This document shows, piece after piece, positions 9,300 through 17,226 of a stretch of DNA of 51,285 nucleotides; the first letter of the stretch is position 1, and the number at the start of each line of letters is the position of its first letter. This stretch comes from CTSoil-075 sp964292325. Its GTDB lineage: Bacteria; Bacillota; Negativicutes; DSM-13327. A model generated the notes under the pieces. That model was not told the DNA's origin. It did not search any database and saw only the letters and a list, made by a program, of their open reading frames with translations. The stretch spans positions 1 to 51,285 of the forward strand of contig CAXYVG010000016.1 in the NCBI GenBank assembly GCA_964292325.1. Direction: 5' to 3'. A program made the translations under genes and the position numbers.

Positions 9300-10160
9300 A
9301 TGAAACCATTAGGTTTGATCAATGGAAACTTAATTGATCTTAGTGAAAATATTGTGCCAATGGAAGATCGAGGTCATCAGTTTGGTGACGGTGTATATGA
9401 AGTGACAAGGGTGTATAATGGTCGCTGCTTTGCCTTGCTGCCGCATTTGGAAAGATTATATCGCTCTTTGCGGGCGATCCGGATTCCTGCTATCTATACA
9501 TTCGAAGAATTAATCGAATTTCACGAATTGTTGATTGAAAAAAGTGGCATAAAAGAGGGATCTATTTATTTACAGATTACCAGAGGTAGTGCTCCTCGTA
9601 CACATGGATTTCCGCAGCAGATTGTACCATGTTTGACGATGTCCATACGTCCTTCAGGCGCTGTGAATACCGAGCTATGGAAAGAGGGCGTAAAAGTCAT
9701 TCTAATTCCAGATGAAAGATGGCTGAGATGTGATATCAAATCATTAAACTTATTAGGCAATATTTTAGGTAAGCAACAAGCCCAAGAAGCAGGGTGCTAT
9801 GAAGGCGTTATGGTTCGAGGGGAACATGTTACAGAAGGAACTAGCAGCAATTTCTTTGTGGTCAAAGATGAGATCATTTGGACTTATCCAGCGACTCATT
9901 TAGTTCTAAATGGTATTACTAGAAGTATTATATTAGAAAAGATTGCTAAGAAGTTTGAAATGACCGTACTAGAAAAACCGTTTGATGTAGCGTTTCTTAA
10001 AACTGCATCAGAAGCCTTCTTATCAGGAACTAGCACAGAGATCATGCCAATCAAGGTAATCAATGGAACTGTTATAGGGGATGGAACAATGGGTCCTATT
10101 ACTCAAAAAATACAAGAAGCATATCATCAACTAATCGATCAGGAATGCAATCGCAAATAA
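9300..10160 (+). CDS. dat: D-amino-acid aminotransferase (class IV, PLP-dependent)
   Basis: Interconverts D-alanine and D-glutamate with their 2-oxo acids, supplying D-glutamate for peptidoglycan or degrading D-amino acids. 286 residues from the ATG at 9300, chosen because AAAGGGGGA lies seven bases upstream; an upstream in-frame codon at 9276 has no such site. The PLP lysine is probably Lys147 in CDIKSLNLL. Other class IV features are the MEDRGHQFGDGVYEVTRVY segment near the N-terminus and the phosphate-binding LSGTSTEI near the C-terminus. Branched-chain aminotransferase is less likely given the length and the DGVYEV segment. Confidence 0.92.
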   Translation: MKPLGLINGNLIDLSENIVPMEDRGHQFGDGVYEVTRVYNGRCFALLPHLERLYRSLRAIRIPAIYTFEELIEFHELLIEKSGIKEGSIYLQITRGSAPRTHGFPQQIVPCLTMSIRPSGAVNTELWKEGVKVILIPDERWLRCDIKSLNLLGNILGKQQAQEAGCYEGVMVRGEHVTEGTSSNFFVVKDEIIWTYPATHLVLNGITRSIILEKIAKKFEMTVLEKPFDVAFLKTASEAFLSGTSTEIMPIKVINGTVIGDGTMGPITQKIQEAYHQLIDQECNRK

Positions 10161-10244
10161 TATATAGGGCGAACTAAGTAATACCATCTATATTATTAGT
10201 CTATTACTGACGATTGTCTGTACAAAACTTAGTGTGTTATATAT

Positions 10245-10275
10245 AAGTAGCAGGGATTACTTTCTGCTACTTTTA
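10245..10275 (+). terminator. Terminator after the aminotransferase gene
   Basis: A 9-bp stem AAGTAGCAG/CTGCTACTT (10245-10253 and 10264-10272) is extended by flanking AT pairs and followed by TTTTA. Confidence 0.7.
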
Positions 10276-10364
10276 TATATGCCGCAATCAGTATTTATAT
10301 CGATATATGACATACTAAGTAAATGAGAGATTGTTAGCCTATTTTTCAATAGGGAGGGCGGTTT

Positions 10365-11783
10365 ATGAAGAATGAGATACGACAATTGAAATATTATCGG
10401 TGGCTCATTTTTAGTGTGATGGTATTGGGGACGTTTATGGCTGTTTTAGACTCTAGTATTGTCAATGTAGCGTTACCAATCATTGCGATCAACTTGGGTG
10501 TAGAATTGCCAATCGTGCAGTGGGTAGTATCGGCATATTTATTAGTGATTACGATAACTTTACCTGTATTTGGTAAAATGGGGGATTTATATGGTCGACG
10601 AAAGGTGTTTTTGTTAGGACTTATGATTTTTACGTTAGGCTCATTGTTATGTGGTATTTCTAGTGGAATCTACTCATTGATCATAGCTAGAGCGGTGCAG
10701 GCGATTGGCGCTTCGATACTGATGTCTAATTCTCCAGCAATTATAAGTGTTACTTTTCCAGGTAAAGAGCGAGGGCGAGCATTGGGGATGATAGGCAGTG
10801 TAGTAGCTTTAGCTTCAATGAGTGGACCAAGTTTAGGGGGACTGTTGGTTGGTATATTTAATTGGCAATCTATTTTTTACATTAATTTGCCGATTGGTTT
10901 AGTTGCTTATTTTTTAGGGTATATCATTTTGCCACCAGAAGAAAAGTGTAGACAGGAATCATTTGATGTAATAGGCAGTTTCTTATTTGCAGTTGGTATG
11001 ACTGGTTTAATCATGGTGTTGATTCGTGGGCAAGAGTGGGGCTGGGGATCGTATATGGTAGCGAGTATTAGTAGCTTGACCATTATGCTACTGGCTATAT
11101 TTGTTTGGTATGAAAAGCGAGTAAAGCACCCAATCATTGATTTGTCACTATTTAAAATATGGCCTTTTTTAGCGGGAAATATATCTAATTTATTATCATT
11201 TATGGCGATGTTCTCGAATAGTATGCTATTGCCTTTTTATTTGCATTCTATATTGTCATTATCACCAACTGAGATTGGGCTAGCGATTACGCCTTTTCCT
11301 TTATTGATGGCAATCACGGCTCCGATTAGTGGATATTTGTCGGAACGCATCAGTTCTATGATTTTAACTAGTACAGGTTTGACCATTATGATGGCAGGAC
11401 TGATTTATTTAGCTACTCTTACGGAGCAATCTGTTATTTGGCAAGTGGTAATCGGACAGGCTGTTATGGGGGCTGGTAATGGAATTTTTCAATCACCTAA
11501 TAATAATAGTGTATTAAGTTCAGTACCGATGGATAAAGTAGGACTTGGCAGTGGAATGAACGCATTGATGCGTAATATTGGTATGGTAAGTGGAATTGCG
11601 GTAGCGGTGTCAGTGTTTGAAAGCAAACGTCAACAGGAACTTGCTAGTATTATACAGCCCAATCAAGCGGATTACGTTAGTGCATTTTTAGTAGCATATC
11701 ATACTGCATTGTTTATCGGTGCTTGTTTTGCATGTGTCGGTATCTTGATTTCTTTGAGTAGAAAAGGGCATTACCGTTCTTAA
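10365..11783 (+). CDS. MFS multidrug exporter, EmrB/QacA (DHA2) family
   Basis: 472 residues with about 14 predicted membrane segments, the layout of the DHA2 drug:proton antiporters. Motif C-like and family sequences include MAVLDSSIVNVALP in the first helix and GKMGDLYGRRKVFLLG in the loop after helix 2 (motif A). An AGGGAGGGCGG ribosome-binding site precedes the ATG. No partner membrane-fusion protein or regulator is adjacent, as expected in Gram-positives but unlike the tripartite EmrAB systems. The substrate is unknown. Confidence 0.9.
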   Translation: MKNEIRQLKYYRWLIFSVMVLGTFMAVLDSSIVNVALPIIAINLGVELPIVQWVVSAYLLVITITLPVFGKMGDLYGRRKVFLLGLMIFTLGSLLCGISSGIYSLIIARAVQAIGASILMSNSPAIISVTFPGKERGRALGMIGSVVALASMSGPSLGGLLVGIFNWQSIFYINLPIGLVAYFLGYIILPPEEKCRQESFDVIGSFLFAVGMTGLIMVLIRGQEWGWGSYMVASISSLTIMLLAIFVWYEKRVKHPIIDLSLFKIWPFLAGNISNLLSFMAMFSNSMLLPFYLHSILSLSPTEIGLAITPFPLLMAITAPISGYLSERISSMILTSTGLTIMMAGLIYLATLTEQSVIWQVVIGQAVMGAGNGIFQSPNNNSVLSSVPMDKVGLGSGMNALMRNIGMVSGIAVAVSVFESKRQQELASIIQPNQADYVSAFLVAYHTALFIGACFACVGILISLSRKGHYRS

Positions 11784-11860
11784 AAAATCTAGTGAAATCA
11801 GAAAAAATGTGGTAACATGAAGGAAGAAGCAGTACAAATTAATAGTTGGAGGTTTATATC

Positions 11861-12205
11861 GTGAATCAAGTATGGTTACAAATATTTACGCTGATGATTG
11901 TTGGTAATATAGTGAAAATGATCATTTCGTATCCAGTTGTTGGAGTAGTTATTGATGTTCTTGTCTTTGCCATTTCCTATCTGATTCTGCGTCGATATCC
12001 TATGATAGATTTAAGAAATAGTATGTTATTTTTAGGCGGACTAACAGTGGTTTCTATACTTTCAAGTCTGGGATTAATTGGCGAGGTTGTCAGTAATGTT
12101 CTCGTAATGGCATTATTAGGCTGGATGATGTTTGGACGAGGTCGTAACGGTAATGGTGGTGTTAGAGGGAAGTCTTCTACGATTCGGCATAAATGGCATA
12201 AGTAA
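11861..12205 (+). CDS. Small integral membrane protein, unknown
   Basis: 114 residues from a GTG at 11861, chosen because TTGGAGG lies eight bases upstream. Three or four membrane helices are followed by a glycine-rich and basic tail (FGRGRNGNGGVRGKSS). No family is recognised. It ends 11 bp before the next gene and is probably translated with it. Confidence 0.65.
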   Translation: MNQVWLQIFTLMIVGNIVKMIISYPVVGVVIDVLVFAISYLILRRYPMIDLRNSMLFLGGLTVVSILSSLGLIGEVVSNVLVMALLGWMMFGRGRNGNGGVRGKSSTIRHKWHK

Positions 12206-12216
12206 GGATATTGTTG

Positions 12217-12726
12217 GTGAATAAACAATATACAATGTTAACGCGCACAGCATTATTATTGTCTCTTACGTTGTTATTCCAGTCTTTACGTTTTATTATT
12301 CCTATTCCTGCATTTTTATCTACATTTTTAATTGGGAGTTTAGTGAATGCTTGTTTATTAATTGCAACGGAGACGATAGGAGTACGGTCTGCTTTTATCA
12401 TTGGCTTTCTCGCCCCAATCATAGCCTATATGCAGCAGTTGCTGCCGTTGCCGATACTGATTTTACCAGTAGCATTAGGGAATGCAATTTATATTGCCGT
12501 GTTTTTTGTAGGTCGTAACTATCCTTATCTAAGGGTTGGTAGTGCCGCTGTCAGTAAGAGCATCTTTATGTATTTTTCTTTTAGCTGGTTATTTTCATTT
12601 ATTGCCATTCCGGCTAAGGTAGCTGCGAGTATACTGTTTATTATGAGTTGGCCACAAGTGATTACGGGTTTGGTTGGCGGTATTTTAACAATACTAATAA
12701 CAAGAAGGTTATCATTACATTTATAA
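12217..12726 (+). CDS. Membrane protein resembling an ECF transporter substrate-binding subunit
   Basis: 169 residues with five to six membrane helices. The GTG at 12217 is eight bases after AAGGA, better placed than the TTG codons at 12211 and 12214. Size and helix layout resemble S components of energy-coupling-factor vitamin transporters, but no substrate-specific motif is visible, so this is a weak call. The last codons and stop lie inside the left arm and loop of a long terminator hairpin. Confidence 0.6.
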   Translation: MNKQYTMLTRTALLLSLTLLFQSLRFIIPIPAFLSTFLIGSLVNACLLIATETIGVRSAFIIGFLAPIIAYMQQLLPLPILILPVALGNAIYIAVFFVGRNYPYLRVGSAAVSKSIFMYFSFSWLFSFIAIPAKVAASILFIMSWPQVITGLVGGILTILITRRLSLHL

Positions 12727-12745
12727 TGATAACCTTCTTGTTATT
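12696..12745. terminator. Very long perfect hairpin ending the membrane-protein operon
   Basis: Two perfect 22-bp arms (12696-12717 and 12724-12745) flank a 6-base spacer. The left arm encodes the C-terminus of the upstream protein. T/A-rich flanks make it a possible terminator on both strands, serving the convergent YgjP-like gene too. Confidence 0.7.
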
Positions 12746-12761
12746 ACACGATATATTAAAA

Positions 12762-13499
12762 TTAACTTTTTTGCAGGATATTCATTAATATTGCACCATT
12801 ATGCTTTAACCATGTACGATGCTGTTTGAATTTTGGTGAAAAAGTATAGACTTCTTGCCAAAAGAGTGCAGAATGATTCGGTACACGCAAGTGGCAAAGT
12901 TCATGAATCACTAAATAATCGATAACTTCTGGTGGTGCCATAACAATTCGCCAATTGTAGTTGATATTGCCTTTGGAAGAGCAACTTCCCCAACGTGTTT
13001 TTTGCTCTTTTATTGTAATGCGTTGTGGTTTAACATTGATTTTGGTAGCCCATAGAGCCGTTCTATCTGTTAATATATTACTGGCCATTTCACGATACCA
13101 TAGTTTTAGAAATGACTCGACATAGGATGTGGTTTGCTCTGGGGATATACGCGGCATCGAGATGATCATTTGATTGTCTTGTAAGTGGATCGTACATGCA
13201 TTGCTTTCTGTGGTAGTAAAAACAAGGTTGTACGATTTTCCTTGATAAAGTAGGGGGGCGCCATGACGAATGGATTTATTAATTGGATTTTCCGTGATAG
13301 CTGCACAGTGTAAGAGTTGTTTCGTGATCCAAGAGCTTTTTTTATAAATGATATCTTCGATATTGGTTTTGGGGAATTTGTTAGGGGCAGTAACTTCTAA
13401 ATGGGTGCTAGAGATTATTTTTATTTGAAGAGTTTTACGGTTTTTCTGATAACGAATATGGTATGTTAGTTGATGGTTATTTAATGTAATCGTATTCAT
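12762..13499 (-). CDS. YgjP-like zinc metallopeptidase (DUF45)
   Basis: 245 residues. The zincin motif VIHELCHLRVPNHSALFW supplies HExxH with a distal histidine, as in the YgjP/SprT-related group (PF01863). An N-terminal beta-rich segment precedes a conserved KTRWGSCSSKGNINYNWR block. These proteins are predicted soluble metallopeptidases of unclear substrate, often near restriction genes in other genomes; here the nearest is more than 12 kb away. It lies downstream of tRNA-Leu(CAA) on the same strand. Confidence 0.85.
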   Translation of the reverse strand: MNTITLNNHQLTYHIRYQKNRKTLQIKIISSTHLEVTAPNKFPKTNIEDIIYKKSSWITKQLLHCAAITENPINKSIRHGAPLLYQGKSYNLVFTTTESNACTIHLQDNQMIISMPRISPEQTTSYVESFLKLWYREMASNILTDRTALWATKINVKPQRITIKEQKTRWGSCSSKGNINYNWRIVMAPPEVIDYLVIHELCHLRVPNHSALFWQEVYTFSPKFKQHRTWLKHNGAILMNILQKS

Positions 13500-13550
13500 A
13501 CTGTAAGATTAAGCATAGAGGTGCGTAAATCCTGCAATGGATAGACAAAA

Positions 13551-13582
13551 TAAAAAAAGCTTCCAATAAAATTGGAAGCTTT
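13551..13582 (-). terminator. Terminator of tRNA-Leu(CAA)
   Basis: On the minus strand AAAGCTTCCAAT pairs perfectly with ATTGGAAGCTTT (12 bp) across a three-base loop, followed by seven T. Confidence 0.85.
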
Positions 13583-13591
13583 AAATTGTTG

Positions 13592-13677
13592 TGGTGCCGA
13601 AGGCCGGACTCGAACCGGCACGTGGGGTACACGTCTGATTTTGAGTCAGGTGCGTCTGCCAATTCCGCCACTTCGGC
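13592..13677 (-). tRNA. tRNA-Leu, anticodon CAA
   Basis: 86 nt including an encoded CCA. The acceptor stem GCCGAAG pairs with CTTCGGC, the D-arm is GCGGAATTGGCAGACGC, and the anticodon loop CTCAAAA gives CAA (reads UUG). A long variable arm, as in class II tRNAs, is present, and the T-loop GGTTCGAGTCC is canonical. Confidence 0.97.
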
Positions 13678-13712
13678 ACGCTATAGGTTGAAGAAGCGCT
13701 TCAACGTTTATT

Positions 13713-13741
13713 ATGATACCATGATTCAATACGGTTGTCAA
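13713..13741 (-). promoter_or_regulatory. Promoter of tRNA-Leu(CAA)
   Basis: On the minus strand a TTGACA -35 and a TATCAT -10 are 17 bp apart, about 35 bp upstream of the tRNA 5' end. A small palindrome (13687-13705) lies between promoter and tRNA. Confidence 0.75.
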
Positions 13742-13854
13742 ATATAATTTTATATTGAATACTAAAATTTTATTTGATGGCTTTTTTTACATTGTATAAT
13801 GCTATGGTTGTGGGGAATAATTGTAGCGTATAGTTTAATAAGGAGGCAAATCAT

Positions 13855-14217
13855 ATGACGATGAAAATGGGTAATTTGCCAGTGAAAAAAGTTCTTTTAG
13901 ATAGCCAAACAGCTACTGATGAGGGAGAATATGAATTTATAATTGACTGTGAGTCCGTTTATTTTAATGCATTGTATGACAATGAGGGGAGTTTACAGTG
14001 TGTTGATCAATATTTTTATACAGAAAAACGTTCATATAGTGATATAGAAAGTGCGACAGAGGAGCGAGAATTGTTAAGTGTTGATCAAAATGATTTTCCT
14101 GTAAAAAGCTATTTACTAGCCAAACAGCAACAAGGAAATGAATGGTTACGTTTCCATGCTGTTGTACCCAAAATGGTTGATCCCGATTATTTTCATCAAA
14201 AATATTTAGGGGAATAA
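13855..14217 (+). CDS. Hypothetical acidic protein
   Basis: 120 residues, soluble and acidic, with an AAGGAGG ribosome-binding site and a clear terminator behind it. Sequence features such as EGEYEFIIDCESVYFNALYD suggest a small alpha/beta protein; no family is recognised. It is a stand-alone gene between tRNA-Leu(CAA) and the sensor kinase. Confidence 0.7.
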   Translation: MTMKMGNLPVKKVLLDSQTATDEGEYEFIIDCESVYFNALYDNEGSLQCVDQYFYTEKRSYSDIESATEERELLSVDQNDFPVKSYLLAKQQQGNEWLRFHAVVPKMVDPDYFHQKYLGE

Positions 14218-14254
14218 GAATAGGGAGAATGTAACATAGTCAGTAAAGAATGGG

Positions 14255-14281
14255 GACGGTTTTATGAAACCGTCTTTTTTG
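14255..14281 (+). terminator. Terminator after the 120-residue gene
   Basis: GACGGTTT pairs with AAACCGTC (14255-14262 and 14267-14274), followed by TTTTTT. Confidence 0.85.
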
Positions 14282-14460
14282 TTATGCATAATATAATTGT
14301 TCAAAAAACCATTAGAATAGCAAAGAAACCAAATAAATGGTAAAAAAAGTAAATTAAAACAAAAAAATAATAGTTTATTTACTGTAGATTCAATTGAAAT
14401 AGTTGAATGATGTCGAATTCGGTGCAAGGAGAAAGTCAACTACTATAAGGGATGAGGAGA

Positions 14461-14526
14461 ATGAAGAGAAAAATTCGACAAAAATTAGTCCAGTTAGATC
14501 AAAATATGTCGGAATTTTACGAATAA
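14461..14526 (+). CDS. Possible 21-residue peptide upstream of the sensor kinase
   Basis: A short frame encodes MKRKIRQKLVQLDQNMSEFY plus one more residue. It has a good GGGATGAGGAGA ribosome-binding site directly before the ATG. It is basic at the start and acidic at the end. It might be a real small protein or a leader peptide; only the ribosome-binding site supports it. The rest of 14282-14603 is AT-rich with no other gene. Confidence 0.3.
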   Translation: MKRKIRQKLVQLDQNMSEFYE

Positions 14527-14615
14527 AACTTAGTCTAATTTAGCAGGTAATACAAATATTTACAAGAATACTATCTATTACCTTACGAAATATAAACAAA
14601 AAGGTGATGAAAAAA

Positions 14616-15755
14616 ATGAATTGTTTAGAAAATTCTCAAAAAAAGCTATTGTCTTTAACGAAAGAGGATGAATATACAGAATACTTGGAATCAACAACAA
14701 ACGGTATTATATATCTTGATAACGATATGTGTATGACAAACGTCAATGATGAAGCGGAACGGATATGTGGTATTGGGCGTAGTAATATAATCGGAAAACG
14801 AGTGGATATAGTTTTTAAAAATTATGGTGAGAATTTTTTGCAAATATTTAATGTTTCAGAAGAACAAGAAGTGAAGACAGCTAATCTCAAATTGGAGATG
14901 AATGATCAGATTAAGTATCTACATGTAGATACTTTGAAAATTGTAGATACATCAGGTGAGGCTAATGGTATTGTTGTTATTTTACAGGATATGTCCGCTG
15001 TAAGGACAGCGATCAAGCAGATACAAACAACGCAGATGTTGATGTCGCTTGGTGAAATCGCTGCTGGAGTGGCACATCATGTACGAACCCCATTAACCAC
15101 AATTGGCGGATACTTGCAAATCATGTTGAAGCGTCTTGAAAATGATCAATATACTGTGCGCCGTGATGTGCTTGAAATGTTGCTTACGGAAGTTTCATAT
15201 ATTAATGATGTGGTGAAGGAATTGGTGTTATTTGCTAAACCGCCTGTACAAAAACAACCAGATGTTAATATGAATGACTTACTAGATGAAGTATTACTTC
15301 TAACTTTTAAACAGGTAGGTAGTGAAAAAATTAATATAAACAAACAATTGACAATCCATCTTCCTACCATTATTGCAGATAGTAATTTGCTAAAGCAAGC
15401 TCTGATAAATATTATACAAAATGCGATAGAATCTATGACGGGAGACGGTACGCTAGGTATAAAGTCATGGGTAAATGCTCAACTCGGCATGTTAGTCATT
15501 GCCATAGAAGATACGGGAGGAAGCGTGCCAGATAAAATATTACCGATGATATTTGAACCTTTTTATACCACAAAATCGGATCGTATGGGATTGGGACTGC
15601 CAATTGCCAACCGTATCATTGCAGAACATGGTGGATTTATTAATGTTAGTCCGAAGAAATCAGGTGGAACAAAAGTACATATTTATTTACCAATTATTGA
15701 TGATGAACTCAATCGGTTGAATGTCGTTCAACAACAACTGCTCAATTTGCAATAG
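14616..15755 (+). CDS. Orphan PAS-domain sensor histidine kinase with unusual H-box
   Basis: About 379 residues, cytoplasmic, with no membrane segment. One PAS domain (about 20-130) precedes a HisKA dimerisation domain and an HATPase domain. The H-box reads GVAHHVRTPLTTIGGYL: the usual acidic residue after the phosphorylated histidine is replaced by histidine. The N-box is QALINIIQNAIESM, the G1 box is DTGGSVPDKI instead of DNGxGI, and the G2 box is GLGLPIANRI. No response regulator is adjacent, as for Spo0A-type sporulation kinases, which fits a spore former but is inference. The ATG at 14616 is nine bases after AAGGTG. Confidence 0.87.
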   Translation: MNCLENSQKKLLSLTKEDEYTEYLESTTNGIIYLDNDMCMTNVNDEAERICGIGRSNIIGKRVDIVFKNYGENFLQIFNVSEEQEVKTANLKLEMNDQIKYLHVDTLKIVDTSGEANGIVVILQDMSAVRTAIKQIQTTQMLMSLGEIAAGVAHHVRTPLTTIGGYLQIMLKRLENDQYTVRRDVLEMLLTEVSYINDVVKELVLFAKPPVQKQPDVNMNDLLDEVLLLTFKQVGSEKININKQLTIHLPTIIADSNLLKQALINIIQNAIESMTGDGTLGIKSWVNAQLGMLVIAIEDTGGSVPDKILPMIFEPFYTTKSDRMGLGLPIANRIIAEHGGFINVSPKKSGGTKVHIYLPIIDDELNRLNVVQQQLLNLQ

Positions 15756-15768
15756 CTATATTTCCAAT

Positions 15769-15800
15769 AAGACTTAGCATATGCTGAGTCTTTTTTTTTT
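15769..15800 (+). terminator. Terminator after the sensor kinase
   Basis: AAGACTTAGCA pairs with TGCTGAGTCTT with one G-T pair, followed by a run of ten T. Confidence 0.87.
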
Positions 15801-15916
15801 GTACTAATAAATATAAAATTTTCTTCATAAATATGTAGAATCTACTAAACATTTCTTTGAAATCAGGGTAAGATAAGAGTATGGATTGATTAAAAACTTG
15901 TAAAGAAGGTATGCTA

Positions 15917-17131
15917 GTGTTTGTGTATGTAAAGAAAGGGATCTGTTTGACTTTATTTTTAATGTTTTATACAACCATCATTTATGCTAGTAATGCAGAT
16001 GTTATTTCGCCAAGTATCGTGATTAATCTTCCAAGTCGTATGTTGGAATTATATTCAGGAGATACTTTGTTTAAGCAATATCCAGTAGCAATTGGAAAAC
16101 CTTCAACCCCTACACCGTTAGGTGAGTTTAGTATTCTTGATAAAGAAGTCAATCCAACTTGGATACCGCCGGTATTAGGAACTCCAGTGGCATCGGGACC
16201 TGATAATCCACTAGGGTATCGGTGGATGCGTTTTTTTGAATTATATGGGATTCATGGTACGAATGCCCCATGGTCGATTGGAAAAGTGGTTTCAAATGGT
16301 TGCATTCGTATGATTGAAGAAAATGTAGAAGAATTATTTCCGCTTGTAAAATACGGTACACCAGTAAAAATAATCTATGACCGTATTAAAATCAACATTG
16401 ATAATAAAGGGCAAGCTACCATTTTGATTTATCCAGACGTATATGCTTGTAAAGCGATTACATTAGCACAAATGAACGAAAAACTATCGCAACTTGGTCT
16501 AAAAGGTTTGGCTAGTGATGCAATATTACTACGTATTATTCGAGAGGAATCTGAGACACCGGTATTCTTTGCTCAGATTTATAATATAAAAGTAAATGAT
16601 CAAGTATTAAAAGCACGAGCAATAGCGATTGACAATACGATTTGTATTCCACTTTGGCCTGTTATTGAGGCAATACAAGGCAGTTTTGTATGGGAGGAAA
16701 ATACAAAACTAATATCGAGAAATGGTCATGTTGCCAAGGGAATTGTGAAAAACAATATTATATATATTGCTGAGGAGGATATACAAAAGTTGTTTGGTGG
16801 CGAAGAACATTTTAATGTTGCCGAAAATGTATTGGAAATTAGCATACCATTTATCATAGTTAACGGTAAACGATTACCCCAAGAGGTAGAAACTGTAAAT
16901 GGCATTTTGGCTATACCGGTTCTTGCCCTAGCGGAATCAATTGGGCAAAAGGTGAGTTATGATGAAGTTAGCGACATATTGATCGTACAAGGTGAAACGG
17001 TTCCCGTTTTTCGGATTCATAACCAACCTTATATTCAAATCACAAAAATTAATCAGTATTTTAAGGCAGATGTTTTTTGGAATGAACAGCAGCAACATAT
17101 TGAAATCACGTATCCGAGCCAAGCACTATGA
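15917..17131 (+). CDS. L,D-transpeptidase (YkuD) with C-terminal copper-amine-oxidase-like domains
   Basis: Secreted or membrane-anchored enzyme, about 404 residues, that makes 3-3 cross-links in peptidoglycan or attaches proteins to it. An N-terminal hydrophobic segment (LTLFLMFYTTIIYAS) acts as signal or anchor. The YkuD domain (about 30-160) ends with the catalytic HGTNAPWSIGKVVSNGCIRM. The C-terminal half looks like two copper-amine-oxidase N-domain-like segments, a frequent wall-associated module in this group. The GTG at 15917 is seven bases after GAAGG; the ATG at 15911 would be only one base away. A role in spore cortex or vegetative wall cannot be separated. Confidence 0.87.
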   Translation: MFVYVKKGICLTLFLMFYTTIIYASNADVISPSIVINLPSRMLELYSGDTLFKQYPVAIGKPSTPTPLGEFSILDKEVNPTWIPPVLGTPVASGPDNPLGYRWMRFFELYGIHGTNAPWSIGKVVSNGCIRMIEENVEELFPLVKYGTPVKIIYDRIKINIDNKGQATILIYPDVYACKAITLAQMNEKLSQLGLKGLASDAILLRIIREESETPVFFAQIYNIKVNDQVLKARAIAIDNTICIPLWPVIEAIQGSFVWEENTKLISRNGHVAKGIVKNNIIYIAEEDIQKLFGGEEHFNVAENVLEISIPFIIVNGKRLPQEVETVNGILAIPVLALAESIGQKVSYDEVSDILIVQGETVPVFRIHNQPYIQITKINQYFKADVFWNEQQQHIEITYPSQAL

Positions 17132-17226
17132 AACCTTATTCATTAATTTTTAATTAATATAAAGGAATTTTACGTTGTTTGGCAAATATAATAACGTTCA
17201 AATATATTATGTAAGGTGGTGGGCAC

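Noticed and set aside
13477..13671. Minus-strand frame beginning MAELADAPDSKS
   Set aside because: It is the translation of tRNA-Leu(CAA) itself, a well-known spurious frame.
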